From contig CM026426.1 of the NCBI GenBank assembly GCA_014871385.1, forward strand, positions 110,332,457 through 110,396,456: DNA of 64,000 bases. The letters run 5' to 3'. The DNA is from Ceratodon purpureus. Taxonomy: Eukaryota; Streptophyta; Bryopsida; Pseudoditrichales; Ditrichaceae. Under the pieces are notes generated by a model. The model was not told the DNA's origin, did not search any database, and was given only the letters and a program-made list of their open reading frames with translations. Numbering within the stretch: the first letter of the stretch is position 1; each line of letters opens with the position of its first letter. The position numbers were made by a program, and so were the translations under genes. Below are positions 10,290-23,104 of the stretch, piece after piece.

Positions 10290-11700
10290 CAGATCTGAGA
10301 ACCGCCGAGGCAATGGGCGAAGTCACAGTGGCGCAAGAAGGCTCCCCCTCCGCCGGAGACACAATTGTCTGCTCCGATTGGCAATGCAGTGGCTTCTACA
10401 CAGGGCGCGAGAGGGACTCTTCCAGCCTTGTCTCCGATACATGCGTTAGATCATCATCTCCCCCTGCCAAATACCCATCCAATCCAAAACGTGGACTCGG
10501 AACAAGATACTTCCCAAGCCCACATGAGTTTCTCCCATATCCAAAGAACTTAACTTTCATGCCCAATGGCAGGGTTAGAGGCCGCGGAGCCATGGCTATG
10601 GCCACAAACAGATACGAGGCACAGCAAAAGTACACCAACGATACAAGGCACAGCACCACAAGTGAAACAAAACACCACCAACTAAACCTACGCACAGCAA
10701 GTGAAACAACAAAGACTGATCACCCGGAAGGGCACAAGAGGATCAGCAAAGCACCACAACAGGATCAGCAAAGCACTACAACTGAAACAGCAAAGGATCG
10801 ATTCCCCCGGGAGCACAATGGGCCAGCAAGAGGATCAGCAAAGCATCGAAAGTGAAACAGCAAAGGGCGATCACCCCCAACTTCCCAAGGGCACAAGAGG
10901 ATCAGCAAGAGTTGCAGCAACCGCATGCACAAGGCAATGAGCGTGAGCAATTGAATGATCGGATGAGCAATTGAATAGATATCGCAAGTGAGAAATCCGA
11001 GCGCAGGAGAAGCGTTTAAGTACTGTGCATCGCAGCCACCTGTGAATGCAAGCAGTGTGCAAATGCGCATTCCCCAAATGCACAGCTCAAACACTCCACG
11101 GATTCACAACGGTAGGGAACCTCAGAACAAGCAAAAACCCCCAATCCCCAATTCCCCAATTCCTCCACAAAAACGGCGGCACAACTTAAACCCAGAAACC
11201 CCAAATCGGCGGCATACTGCAACAATTCCCGATCACCCAAGGGCCAGCAACGATCAGACAATCGAAGAGAAGGCGGGGATATCTGAGACTCAGGGCGCAT
11301 TGAGCAGAAGGGCCAGGGGCCAGGGCGGCACATTTGAACAAGCAATAATGCCAAGTGCAATGGAGGAGAGCTCGCTATGAATGCAAGATTCGGAGGGGAG
11401 GAGGGAGTGCACAAGGCGATCAATGCAGTATCCAAAGAGAGAAGCTTGCGATTAATGCAAAGTACGAGGAGTTATGAAGGAACTAAGGATCGATTCCCCC
11501 GGGCTTAGGGTTCACTAATCCTACGGCTCAGATGTCGCCGCCTTGCTCCCCTTGATCAACGGCTGTGAGCCGATTTGCGAGTGAGTGGGCTGTCACGAAT
11601 CGGAATGATGCTCACGGATGTGAACCCCACGTAGCCGATGTGCAACCGAGGGCTCAGGCTCATGAGTACATCCGCGAAATATCCAAAACTCGCCCCCCCT
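10290..11700. repeat. degenerate tandem repeats, non-coding
   Basis: Between about 10620 and 10910 AGGATCAGCAAAGCA-type units recur with variable spacing. GGATCGATTCCCCCGGG is present at about 10796 and again at about 11488. Long plus-strand frames here are open because of repeats rich in Gln/Thr/Lys codons and show no domain. This may be the 5' flank or terminal region of the hAT element. Confidence 0.5.
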
Positions 11701-14700
11701 TTTTACACGGGGGTGTAGTTCAAGATATTATTTGGTAGAAATCCAGCGAAAATTAGCCACTTTGGGGATCTCTGCTACTGATTCTATGCATCGTGGCAGG
11801 AGGGTATGTCGGGCCGGATAATAGTCGTACTTTACTATATCGCCGAGAATGTATAAGGTAGAAGTCGTTGTGGGATGAGAACTGGATCACTTCAACTGAA
11901 TTACGAGAACGTTATTTAGAAATCCCACTTTTATCCAACAAATGTATCTATATATTGTTTTTTATAATTTTTAAATTATTTTTAATTACTTTACCATTTT
12001 TCAAATGTGTAATATAATATTTGGAGGTATTGCTCTGGGATATGTTTCTCAATTTACAATTGATTTTTATAAGTGTAAAAAATAATGATGACAAAGGTTT
12101 GCTAGTGAAGATCATAAAAATGGTATCAATCAGATTTAATGATATAAATTAATAGCCCGTTATTTTAAAATATAATAATTAATAGATATTAAAATTTATG
12201 TGACCTTAAAAGCCACTGATATAATAATAATAAAAAGTACTCTTTTTGGCTTTTCTACTAGTGCATCATTCAATAAAATATATAATTTAAAGAACATTAA
12301 AACATAGTAATTCAAAGGAGATTTAGAAAATTAAAAACAAAAGAAAATAAAAGAAGTCACATGAATACAAATAGTACTTAATATTTAAATGTGCGACACA
12401 AATCGTATATCATTAAAAGAGCCTGTTTATAAACATTATAAATTAGAATTTTAACTACAACTAATATACAATAATGTTTTTTGAAGTCAATGACTAAATT
12501 GAAATCAACCTCGTGATGTTTTTTGAAGTCAATGAGTAAATTGAAATCAACCCTGAGAGTAGTACCTTTCAATGGCTCAATTAATGATACAGCATTCAAT
12601 GAAATAGAACAATTCAAAAACAATAAAATGTAGTATTAAATAGCGGAATGCAAGACAAAAACGATTAAAAGAATGCCCTAGGAAACACTTCATCCTTGGA
12701 ATTAAATGTGCAACGATAAACCCCTCAACCTATAAGAATGAATTTAAGAACGATAGAAATAAGTATTTAAAACTACATATACTATACAATTAAGTTTAAT
12801 TAAAGCATAGTCAAATGCGGTCGCATGTTGTTCTCAAATAGGACAAATGAATCCAAATATTAACGGACATATGTTTTCAATTATGCACAACCACTAACTA
12901 AAATGGTTAATTAAAAAAAATTAAATACAATTTACAAATTAATGTGTAATTTTAGGCATAGAAGTATACACACTAGCTATAATTTAGTAAGTTAAGGAAA
13001 ATTCAATGAACAAAACACCACAATGATGAAAAACGTATAATGTATCTCGTTAAAAACATAAAACCGCAATATGTATATATTAATACCATTGTTAGTGTTT
13101 TCTACCTTACCGCATTAATCATTCAAATTAATTATTCATCACTCAATACGTATTGTGTTTTTTTTATTTATGGGTAAAAAGTATAATTTGGTAAAATTCT
13201 TCAATATCGATACGAATTGTATTAAAATGAAATGGTTGTAAAGGTGTCAGCTGGAAATAGGATAGGGTATTATGAGCATTTTAGGAAACGGGATAATTTA
13301 GTCAATGTGCAACAAACAAGACTTTAACTTCATGCATCTCGAACATATATTAGTGCCTATGATGGAGTACGCAAATCATATATGTAAGTGCTTGGTCTCT
13401 TCAAGTCCGAACTTCATGTCCTACGCTCCCCCGATGATTTATATGGGGCTAACTATTGTTGAAGTAACTATTGTTGCATCATGAAAAATATGTCATTTAT
13501 CCGTCTTTTTCTTCTGTTCGTGAGTTCTCATTGCTCATAAAAGATGTGAATAACTTCATAGCTATTGAAACAATCAATTTTCAAGATTAAAACATTATTT
13601 GACGAATGCATTTTAATTGAAAAGATTTCACTATGTTAATTTCAGAAAGTTGTTTTTAAAAAAGAATATCAAAGAACTTGACATACTTATAGTGAATGGC
13701 ATAAACCTTTTAATATTTGGCATTTGAAGATTAAAATAATACCTTTACAAACATGTGTATGTCGTTATTAGTGCATATGTCCTTTTCAAATTTGTATAGC
13801 ACAAGTTATGCATTGACAAAAACGACCACATCATGTAGTGTGAATTTGTTTATCAATTTCATGTTTGTACCAATAAATTTTGAATTAAAATTTAAAAGAA
13901 TGCCAATCCAGAACTTTGTGGAGAAGGGATAATTGACGCTGAATTGTTCGTCAATCATGGCGAACCTACAGAAACTCTAGAGGAAGTCTGGTGTCAAATG
14001 TCATCCTCCACTTGAAGCTCCAAAAGACAAAGACCTACTGATCTTCCTTATTTAGAGACATCATACTAGTGCACCTCATACCCGAATTGGATAAATGATG
14101 TGATTGTCAATGTGAATGTTCCTGACGGAGGCACTTTGATAGTGTAAGAACAATGTCCTTCACGATTGTCGAGAATGCTCTTATTGTAAATGAAATATAA
14201 CATACGAATTAGAATAATATGGAAGTTTGCATTAATTTATACGCAATACGTATACTCAAATATATATTAGTTTTATTCACTATAGAATAAGATGTAATCC
14301 TTGAAAGTGGACCGACTCATAATTTACAGATATCATTCATTTGTATTTTAATGTCAATATTTTTTATTATAATTAAATATCTTTTCTAGAATGAAGATAA
14401 ATTCATTTAAATTAATTCTACTCTTACAGTATAGATTTAGTTAATGTAATTAATAATTTAAGTATTTGATATAAGATATTTTTATCCTTTGCTTGTGGTT
14501 AGATTTGGATTAGTATTTTGTATAAGTCATTTGAAATACTTGAATTTCATTCAATTTAAGAGAGAGGGTATTACTTACACGTTGAGAACTTCCAATTTAA
14601 TAATGTCCAATTTTATTTATTAAATAATTTAAATAGGCAGTTCAAGTCCTAAATATGTTTTTTCTATATTTGTCGTTTAGGATTTGAAATATCTTTTTAA

Positions 14701-15170
14701 TATTTGTCAATTCGGATTTTAAGTCTGTTCTTCAATTACTATATGCCTCTATTGTATCATGCTCCATTACATTGAAATACCGAAATTTAAATATGAACTT
14801 CGTATTTTGAAATTGATATATTATATTAAATGTAAATGTAAAAATTTAATATTTTCATAAACTTAATTTAAAATATATAAAATTCTTGTAAAATTAAAAT
14901 TTTCTTCCAACTCATATATAATTAATTAAAAAATAAAATATTATGTAATTTTAATAGGTATTAATCTCACTGATTAGGTGCCTTTTTATCCTGTCATAGT
15001 TACATAATTTTATTTAAGTAGGAAAGGTATTTTCAATATTGATAAAATCAGATATGTGTCATTGGGAAGTTTATTATAAATTAGTCTTCTTAGTATTCAC
15101 CATATTCTGTACTGGGATGAATTGAATACAGATTTATTTTTGAAATTCCTAATGCTTTCAATTAGAATTG
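11700..15170. other. AT-rich non-coding DNA
   Basis: About 3.5 kb of AT-rich sequence without a usable frame. It contains a tandem duplication of about 42 bp (TTTTTTGAAGTCAATGA units at about 12475 and 12517). No gene or RNA was recognised. Confidence 0.7.
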
Positions 15171-16258
15171 CTTCATGGCTCCATGTCAGACTTGTATCTT
15201 CTGGAACGGGCTTTTAATATGTCACAAATATATTTAAACCATTTTGGAGAAAAGAAATGAAACTTGAAGGGATTAGTTGTGTTACGTAAGCTTATGGTTG
15301 TATGTCTAGCCACTTCCAAGACGAGAATGGAAATTCCCCTACTGACACTACGTCTGACCGGGAGATACTCCGAGACATACCCCTGAAACGAAGCCATCTC
15401 ATTCTCCATCCTGTACCTGAAGAACTCCCAACTCCACAAAGCAGTTCCTCGAAGGCTTGATCTGAACTTCGTGCGACTTCGGGCCCGATATTAGGATATG
15501 CGAATTTCTGTGGGTCAGTCCAAAATGCTTACCCTGGATATGGCCAAAACGCAGGGAGGGGATATATCCAAATGTCGACCACAGATATTAAAGACTCTCT
15601 CAATATGCTCTGTAGCACTCTGTAAACGATATAAACGATAGTTTCTATAAATGCAGTTTGTCAACCCGATCAGTAGTGGGCGCCGTAGAGTTGCCACGGA
15701 CTAGCACAGTATAGGGTACCTGGCGCAGTGCGAATCCATGTGAGGTAAACACCCATCCAGGACAATCGAGTAAGGGAATTCGCTATTCCTGAAAGGCCTC
15801 GTCAGCGGAGGAGTATGCTTCGTGGCTTTGAGGTAATGTAGAATTGTTCTTCTCTTCCTAATCTTAGTAGTCCGCTTTTGGATTTTGGTGTGTCATAGGG
15901 CAGCGCACTTGGTTTAAAGAGATATATTGTGGCCGCCGGAAGTGAATGCAACCGTGGAGAAGAGTGATTGTCAGAAGGTGGATCTCAGTGGCGGCGGCGT
16001 ATAAATTTCTTACTGTCGTGTACCACGGATTCTGTGGAGCAGAGGACATGGCGATTCTTTGGCCGCCTTGCCATGAAAGGGGACTTCACTCATGCCGAGC
16101 TTGCAAAGATTGCATGTTAGGTTTAAGGGAGAAGGGCGCATTCCAACCTCTCTACACTCAATACATCTCTACGAAGGTAAGTCGCAATTTCAGTGGAGTA
16201 TCCTACCTTTGGTATTGTCAAGGATTGGCTAAGGAAATTGTGATTGTTGTAGTATGAA
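15171..16258. other. unresolved stretch, possible decayed gene upstream of the F-box-like frame
   Basis: Short frames occur on both strands. The plus-strand frame at 15946-16257 has spaced Cys residues (CHERGLHSCRACKDC) and ends just before the F-box-like ATG, so it might be part of the same decayed gene. No firm call. Confidence 0.3.
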
Positions 16259-16785
16259 ATGGATGGTAGAAGCTCTTCCGCTGAAGTTGTATGGGGAGTC
16301 GCCGTTGAGGACTTCGACTAGGAAGGAAACCCTATCGATCTCCTCAATGGTCACTTGTTCATGAATGTCGGGAATCAGACCCCAGAGTTACAAAGTAAGT
16401 TCTTTGGGGATTTGGAAGACGACATTGTAGAGAATTGCATCTGGCCACGCCTAATGTACGGCGAAAACGCGATTGAGAACTTCTTAATCTGCACTTCACT
16501 CCGCGGAGTCTGCAAGGCTTGGATGCGGTACGTGGACAACTCCAAAGCTTACAACGACGGCTTTGATGCCTGGCTTGTGGGTGTTCCTTCGGACGCGAGT
16601 GAGGTAGGAGAGTCCACATGGTGGTCGAACTAGTCAGCCGACATTTAGAGTCGTATGAAGAGCAGTACCTGTCGTTGTCCCTTCATACTTCAGATTGCCG
16701 GAAATTAGGGGAAGCTAAGGCGAAGTTCAATCGTTTCGTTGTACACTGTGCGAGTTCTCTTCAAAGGGGACTACATGAGTTAATA
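16259..16785 (+). pseudogene. F-box-like protein, broken
   Basis: The ATG at 16259 opens a frame with TAG at 16319-16321 (one transition from CAG) and then continues to 16631. Residues read FFGDLEDDIVENCIWPRL, then LRGVCKAWMRYVD. This resembles an F-box helix pair (a L-DD-V--IW-RL start and a R-VCK-W end), the part that would bind SKP1 in an SCF ubiquitin ligase. After about 16615 coding potential moves to another frame (SRHLESYEEQYLSLSLHT), so a frameshift or small intron lies there. It ends at a TAG at about 16785. It stands upstream of, and in line with, the transposon-like frame at 17.3-18.5 kb and may be part of that element. Confidence 0.5.
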
Positions 16786-17349
16786 TAGACAGGATAAATA
16801 TCGTATACATATATGTTGGTAGGTTTGAGAACCTCGACTGAGCAGGTCATACCGAACTGTTTGTAACTTATGGCCCTCTGCGGTAACTGTACAAGCTACG
16901 TGAGTCTTTCACGTGAGTTCGTTTTTGTGTTTCCATCTGAGTACATTGAATGAATGCCTACGGCCTAATACTATTTCCTCATGTAATTCGGCTTGGTTAT
17001 ATTTTCATTGCCCCTGTAATGTCGTGTCTCATTATCTTGTATGGTAATGCATTCTGGAATTATGGTCGGGCTCTTTGTAATCCAAATATATCATACACAG
17101 GACTGTTTCAAGGAGGTCTGCAATTGTACCTTCTCGGTGGAGTGCACGGGGTGCAATTACGGAAGGACGATGGCGTCGAATGGCTTCATTCCTGTGCGAC
17201 CTCAACGCTAAGTCATTCTCCTCATTAAAAGCGATGCACACAAGTTCATGATGCCAAACCTCTAGACGGCAATGAAAAAATTCAAATCCTCTATGAATTA
17301 CGGCTGAATGACGTCCTCTGCATTGAAACTAAAATGTTCGTAGGTACAG

Positions 17350-18530
17350 GTGCCTCTACTGACAGTGCCCGGACCTTCACAAAGCGGAGAGAACTCCGGC
17401 ATTCCGGTGAATCTTGGCTACCAACAGCGTCCTATATATGTTCAACCAGGGGGGGGGGCCGAATCCTGTATGACGGGAATGGGACACAGTCCGCAAGGGG
17501 GAGTCATCAAGCACACGCGCAAATGCAATTCGTGTATTCCGAGTTCCCACCCGATGGTTTGCAGCCGGGTCCAAACCAGCACATCCATAGCCATGGAGGA
17601 AGTTTGGGATCGCCGTAAATGGCGCGGTCCCCCATTGCTCACGCGAATGGGGGTATGACCTTTGTTGGCTCTGCTGGATACATACATGCGAGAGAGCAAT
17701 TCGTACATGGTCCTCAGTCAACTTTTATTAATGTCGGAAGTTCGAATTCACACAGCGTCGGTCAGAATGTAGTAGCCGCCACTAACGTACAAAGGCAGAA
17801 TGACATTACGCCACAGAGTCGACCACAGGGCGGATTAATTCGACGTCCACAAATCCCGAATATGCTGTTTGGGTCTCCTACGTCAAGCGCAACACCTACA
17901 CCACAGATAGAGAAATTCCAAGGGAATCATGCATCTGCAATGGTGCAAAGCGAATCTGGATCTCTGGTAGGGGACCGCGACAAGTGTATTGAGTTGTGGG
18001 AGGAATCGAAGAGGTCAAGGCAACGGAAGCTGCAAAGACTGGCCAAAACCACATTCAAAGAAAACTCTCGTGACTGGCCGATAACGGTTCCTACAACGCC
18101 AGGCGGGGAGATACACGAAGGTTACAGACTCTTCGTTCATCGTTTGTTTAGAGCTCAGGCGCGCAAATTTCTAAAGGTGGAGGTCATCAAATTCAAAAAC
18201 CACCCTAAGGATGATGTCGATCAGACGCTTAAGCTCATTCGAAAGCAGTTTGTCTTTGAACCTGCACTCCCGGATGCGTACATTCTCAACAACCTCGAAA
18301 AGGCAGTGAGCCACTGCCGCTACCAGTGGAGAAACTTCTGGAAGGCAACTGGAAGAGGAGATAATTCCCCGCACTTGTTAGGTACTGGCATACTTTAGAG
18401 TCTGAAGAGGAGGCGAGGGCATTGGAATTAGATTGGCAAGAGAACAAAGACCAAAGGAGGGCTCAGTGTCTTGGTGCAAACGGAGCTATGGCTTCACCTG
18501 TTACTCCATGGGATGTAAGGACGATGTGAC
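17350..18530 (+). pseudogene. transposon-like gene of unclear class
   Basis: A Gln/Ser/Pro-rich start (17350-17655, one frame) leads into a second frame (17619-18398) and a third (about 18380-18530), so at least two frame changes are needed. The C-terminal half is charged and helical, with WPITVPTTPGGEIHEGY, then YQWRNFWKATGRG, then SEEEARALELDWQENKDQRR. A short K-W region ahead of a charged tail resembles the accessory proteins (Transposase_24 type) of plant CACTA elements, but this is a weak likeness. It could also be the gag-like part of the neighbouring retroelement. Confidence 0.35.
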
Positions 18531-18730
18531 CCACTACATGCGTTACATGTACATGGCGATCTGTATTGTGGTATACTGTTGTATGCATTTGTTGTCTGAG
18601 GTTTAATTTGCAATTATAGTGGAAGCACTATCCGAATAGATATCTGTAGCGGAATTCCTTTAAGAAAAGGAGGTTTGTCCTGAAGGGGGCGATTGGCGAC
18701 GGAGGCGAAGACTCTATCTTATGGGGGAGT

Positions 18731-19588
18731 ATGGATGCTCCAACAAAGTCAGAAACAATGACTACTCCATCGCAGTCGGACATTATTCTAGATCACGTGG
18801 CGGGGCAGGAGTGCTACAACTTTCTTGACATATTTTCCGGTTACAATCAGGTGTCGATCCGGGAGGAAGATCAGCTCAAAACGACCTTCACAACGGAGTG
18901 GGGGACATTCGCCTTCAACAGAATGTCTTTCGGGTTATGTAACGCCCCCGGAACATTCCGAAGGCTGATGGTGGATATCTTCCGAGATTTCTTAAGACAT
19001 TTCTTAGAAGTCTTTATTGATGACTTCGCGGTCGTCAGTAAGTGGAAGGAACATCTACAGTACCTCCGGAAAACCTTTCAGCGGTGCAGGGAAACCAGGC
19101 TGAAGCTACACCGCGGAAAATGTTTCATGGGGATGATTTCTGGGATTCTTCTCGGACACATAGTAAGCCGGAACGGGTTGGAAGTTGATTCGAATAAGGT
19201 TCAAGCTATCCTTATTCTAGTATCTCCTACCAACGTACGAGAGGTTCGAGGATTCCTAGGATGTGTCGGTTACTACAGGAGGTTCATTATTGAATATGCA
19301 AAATTAGCCGCCCCATTAACGGAACTATTGAAGAAGGAAGAAGAGTTTCTGTGGACGGACCGGAGACAACAAGTATTCGAGGAACTGAAGAAAGCTTTGA
19401 CCACCGCTCTGATCTTATCGGCACCGGATTGGTCTAAGGAATTTCATGTGACTATCGACGCTTCCGGATGGTGCCTAGGAGCAATTTTGTGGCAGCAGGG
19501 AGAAGATCGGAAGGAGCATCCGATCTACTATGCCAGCAGACAGATGAGCCTGGCAAGTCATGAGGGCCTTGCATGCCGGACCATCTAG
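18731..19588 (+). pseudogene. Ty3/gypsy reverse transcriptase and partial RNase H
   Basis: The frame carries the reverse-transcriptase signatures FLDIFSGYNQV, FNRMSFGLCNAPGTF and VFIDDFAVVS, where the Y/F-x-DD catalytic pair is present as FIDD. GFLGCVGYYRRFI and the start of RNase H (VTIDASGWCLGAILWQ) follow. The rest of RNase H is missing: after MSLASHEG the frame leaves the family and stops. The order RT then RNase H then integrase is that of Ty3/gypsy elements. No protease or gag lies directly upstream in frame, so the 5' half is lost or replaced by unrelated sequence. Confidence 0.9.
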
Positions 19589-19649
19589 AGGACATTTCGC
19601 CGCTCTAACGACCATCAATCGGATCCGCTCAGTTCGGTACTCGTGGCCT

Positions 19650-20684
19650 TAGATCATCCGAGATGTCAAGGAGTTTGTAGGGCAGTGTGACCAGTGCCAA
19701 AGAACAGGAGTACCTTCGTTCCGTGATCATTGGCCCCTCACACCCATCATTCCATTGGCCCCGTTTGAAAAATGGGGGATAGATTTTATTGGGCCAATCA
19801 ATCTGGTCATTGCTCGGAAGAGGAGATACATTATCCTGGCTACGGATTATGCCACGAGGTGGGTGGAGGCCCGAGCAACGGTTAAAAATGATGCTGCATC
19901 CGCAGCCACATTTCTCTTTGAGGAAATAATGATGAGGTTTGGACATCCGTTAGAACTGGTGAGTGACTGGGGTAAACATTTCCTAAATGATGTCATCATC
20001 AATATCACAGAGCGGTATCTCATCAAACATCGGAAGACGACCTCTTACAATCCAAAAGCGAATGGACTGACGGAACGAGCCAATGGTATCCTCGGAAAGA
20101 TTCTGAACAAAATGGTCTCAGCTCACAAGACAGATTGGCATCAAAAGCTACCTTCGGCAGTTCACGCCTACAACACCAGTGAGAAAAAGACCATGGGTAA
20201 GAGTCCATTCTTCCTAGTCTTTGGGCAATCCGCAGTACACGAAGTGGAGCTAGAGGTGGAAACGTTACGAGTTATGGCCGCCCGGAACGGAACTCGAATC
20301 GAAGATCCGGGATACCGGATGGTCGCCCTACAGGATCTTGAGGAAATCAGAAAAGGCGCTCTTCAGCAAGCTGTAGATGTCCAAGCAAAACGGAAGGAGG
20401 TCTATGATAAGAGGATCCCCAAGGACAACAAGGTGGATGAAGGAGGCATGGTACTCCTATACGATAATCGATACCAAAAGTTTCCGGGGAAGTTACATAC
20501 GAGATGGATGGGACCTTATTGAGTCACGCAGATCTTCTAGAACGGATCACTACAGCTGGAAGATCTTCAGAGGAATTGGTTAGAAACCCGGGTAAATGGA
20601 TCCCGGGTGAAAAACTACAACCCTGAAGCTTTCACAGACCCGGAAGAGAGCAATAGCCTGGAAGGGGAGGATGAAGAAGAATAG
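19650..20684 (+). pseudogene. Ty3/gypsy integrase
   Basis: The frame starts after the deleted RNase H with the CDQCQRTG half of the HHCC zinc motif. It then shows the integrase core: Asp in GIDFIGP and LATDYATRWVEA, Asp in LVSDWGKHFLND, and Glu in NGLTERANG. The C-terminal part is GPY then the usual beta-strand tail. TGA at 20520-20522 falls right after WMGPY, where the family has Arg, and a TAG follows about 15 bases on. The same frame then runs to a natural stop at about 20684. Both stops are one transition from sense codons. The protein would insert element cDNA; this copy cannot be translated in full. Confidence 0.88.
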
Positions 20685-20706
20685 TGTTTGCAGGGACTCT
20701 CACATT

Positions 20707-20720
20707 TAAAAATGGGGTAG
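20707..20720 (+). other. polypurine-tract-like site
   Basis: TAAAAATGGGGTAG directly precedes TGTGGGATCC. A purine-rich tract ending right before a TG is what plus-strand priming of an LTR element needs. Confidence 0.55.
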
Positions 20721-21240
20721 TGTGGGATCCGAGAAACTCAAAATAAACCGGATAAGCCCCAACCAAAGGTAGGATTCAATTAATTTTTCATTTTTTTGGT
20801 TAATTAGGTAAAAATAGCTAAACACTAGCCGCATTAAGAGTTAGTACAAACCGGATGCTCCAGAATCCTTAAAACAGTTAACACAGGAGAAGTTCTTGGA
20901 TCTTGATCCCGGAACTCGGAAGAGAAACCTCGGATCGGGGTGACGTTCCGAGAGCCGACCGTTACCGTAACCGCGTTCGGGATCTGAAACGACGCGGAAG
21001 TCATTATGAATCGGATAACGCTGGGCCCGGTACGGTGGCGGCTGCAATTACACGCCGCCGCGGCGTTTATGATTCCTTGAGTATATAGGCGGGAGTGTTA
21101 AGGTTTGGAGTTCCTTTTTGCAGACTGGGAGTAGAGAGAGTGAAAGAGCGGTGAGGTGTTTTTGTCTTTTCCAATTCATTGGCAGTTGGATTGCCGGGTT
21201 TCTTGCTGTCCGCTCGTAAAGGGAGAGAAGTGAGGCTTAG
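20721..21240 (+). mobile_element. putative LTR of the Ty3/gypsy element
   Basis: It begins with TG after the polypurine-like tract and downstream of integrase, and has a TATA box (GAGTATATAGG) at about 21080 as expected at the U3/R boundary. The 3' end is not fixed. TGGCGCCCG at 21244 could start a primer-binding site, but the preceding bases are not the usual CA. A second LTR copy was not found in the window, so this rests on position and signals only. Confidence 0.5.
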
Positions 21241-21242
21241 CT

Positions 21243-22457
21243 ATGGCGCCCGTTCAGTGTAGGGTTCTCAGCCCCGCAGTTTTGAGGAATGATCGGGACA
21301 TGAAGGAGTTGGTTGATGACCTCACCCGGATGAGGAGCAACGGGTTGCTAACGCGACCCTGGTTGCTGAGGGTTGAAGAGATGGTGACGGAAATCCTAGA
21401 AGGGCCGGGTAATCAGAGCCTACACGGGTCAGCGTTAGGTAAACTGGGCCGCACTCATAGTGGAAATTGTGCAGAAGTTGGTGCCCACGATCGGAAAGAA
21501 GCCAACTCCGATCACCCCTTTCCTCTATCACCTCTACCATGTAGGTGGCCTGCTGATGGACCACGGGGAGGAGAAGTACATGATTGCAAAGAATCTCCTT
21601 ACCTTCCAGGAGGTTCCGGCAGGATTCAAAGCGAAGCACCACGAGGATGACTCGGATACGGCGTCCACGGAAAGGAGAGACGATACGGAAATAATTCCCG
21701 AGCTCATCCTGACAAAGGCCCAGTCCAAGTCGCGATCGGAACGAGCCACATCGCAGCACGCGAAACCCTCCACGGCCCGAGATGACACAACACGGAAGGA
21801 GGTCAGTTTCGAGCGAGGGTTTCCGGTTGACCCGTTCCGATCACTTAGGGAAGGAACTTTCCAGGCCCAGGCCACTTACGATTGGATTGAGTCACTGTTC
21901 CGGAGGGTCAACACATCGCTAGAGGGTTGTTTACTGGAGGAGGTTATCCGGGAGGTGGAGCTTCTAAAGGATGCACCGAAGTTACGGAGCGAGAAGCAGC
22001 GACTGGAGCTTCAGATCAAGGAATTTCCCTCGGAACTGGCGACGAAGAGCGAGGAGATCCGTAAGTTCCATGCCGAGCAGGAGCAGACCTTGGATGAGAT
22101 CCGGAAGTTGGTGGGAGTTCCGGGCGATGTAGTCAACATGGCCCGGTTGTTCGATGAGAACGTGATGGAGCCGGCTCAATTGCAGGATAGAGAGAAGATC
22201 ATCACGATCATGTCCAGGTTTGAGTTCTCGATGAGCAAAACTCTAAGTTGATGAAGAAATTGCTCAATCCGGGAATCAGAAGTCCCAGCGTCCGAACGAG
22301 ATTTCCCGGATCCCCCTCTCGAACAGGGGTAAGGGAATCTCCTAAGGCGGAGTTTAGGACCCCACAGGAGCGACATCTCCGGTTTGGGGAGGAGAGGGCC
22401 ATGGATTCTGACATTTTCGGTCCGAATCGGACAATTACAGAGCTGATAAAAGATGAA
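21243..22457 (+). pseudogene. gag-like coiled-coil frame downstream of the LTR
   Basis: Three consecutive frames follow the LTR. The first is 21243 to about 21440. The second is about 21430-22251 and is in phase with VPTIGKKPTPITPF. The third is 22248-22457. Together they give roughly 400 residues with a helical, charged C-terminal half (LRSEKQRLELQIKEF) and no zinc knuckle. A gag-like role is inferred from its place directly after an LTR. Two frameshifts disable it. It runs into GC-rich and tandem repeats instead of protease or RT. Confidence 0.45.
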
Positions 22458-22474
22458 TGATGTGATTCAGTGGG

Positions 22475-22552
22475 TCGACCGCGGACGCGATCGAGCGTGC
22501 GCCTGCAGTCGCGGACAAACGGGCGCGATCGAACGGGCGCGAGCATTGAAGT
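22475..22552. repeat. GC-rich ACGGGCGCGA(G/T)C array, copy 1
   Basis: Three to four copies of CGGGCGCGA(G/T)C or a close variant lie between gag and the AT-rich tandem repeats. The same short motif recurs in larger arrays at 23.1, 26.7 and 27.6 kb. Confidence 0.6.
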
Positions 22553-22659
22553 TGAAAAGCGGAAGTTCAAAAAAATTAAAAATAAAAAAAGTCAAGGGAG
22601 AGAATGGACTACACTGAAATATAATACATTAGTATGGGAGATTGGAGGAACTAAAAGTA

Positions 22660-23095
22660 AAAAATAAAAATAAAAATTAAAAAAATTAGGCATTCGAATT
22701 ATAAAATAATGTTAACCACGGAAAAATAAGAAATAAATTTAATAGCGTAGGAGTATTAAAAAAAAACAAGGGGATAGGATTGGGGAGTGGTGGAATTAGA
22801 AAAATGAACGGACGAAATGAGAGAAGGAATTAAATGAAACCATAGTGTTCGAAGAAGGGAAAAATAAAAATAAAAAAGCAAATTAAATAGCATAGGAGTA
22901 TTAAATAAAAGCAAGGGGATAGGATGGGGGAGTGGTGGAATTAGAAAAATGAACGGACGAAATGAGAGAAGGAATTAAATGAAACCATAGTGTTCCAAGA
23001 AGGGAAAAATAAAAATAAAAAACAAATTAAATAGCGTAAGAATATTAAAAAAAAACAAGGGAATAGGATGGAGGAGTGGTGGAATTAGAAAAATT
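22660..23095. repeat. 145-bp tandem repeat, about 2.5 copies
   Basis: TAGGAGTATTAAA occurs at 22748 and 22893, and its variant TAAGAATATTAAA at 23037, with the full unit between them nearly identical. The spacing of 145 and 144 bases gives the unit length. Each unit contains AGTGGTGGAATTAGAAAAAT. No coding potential. Confidence 0.85.
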
Positions 23096-23104
23096 ATTTG
23101 AGTG

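Noticed and set aside
9983..10855. 290-codon plus-strand frame
   Set aside because: Antisense to the start of hAT copy 1 and then into degenerate repeats; low-complexity Pro/Ser/Thr/Gln composition.
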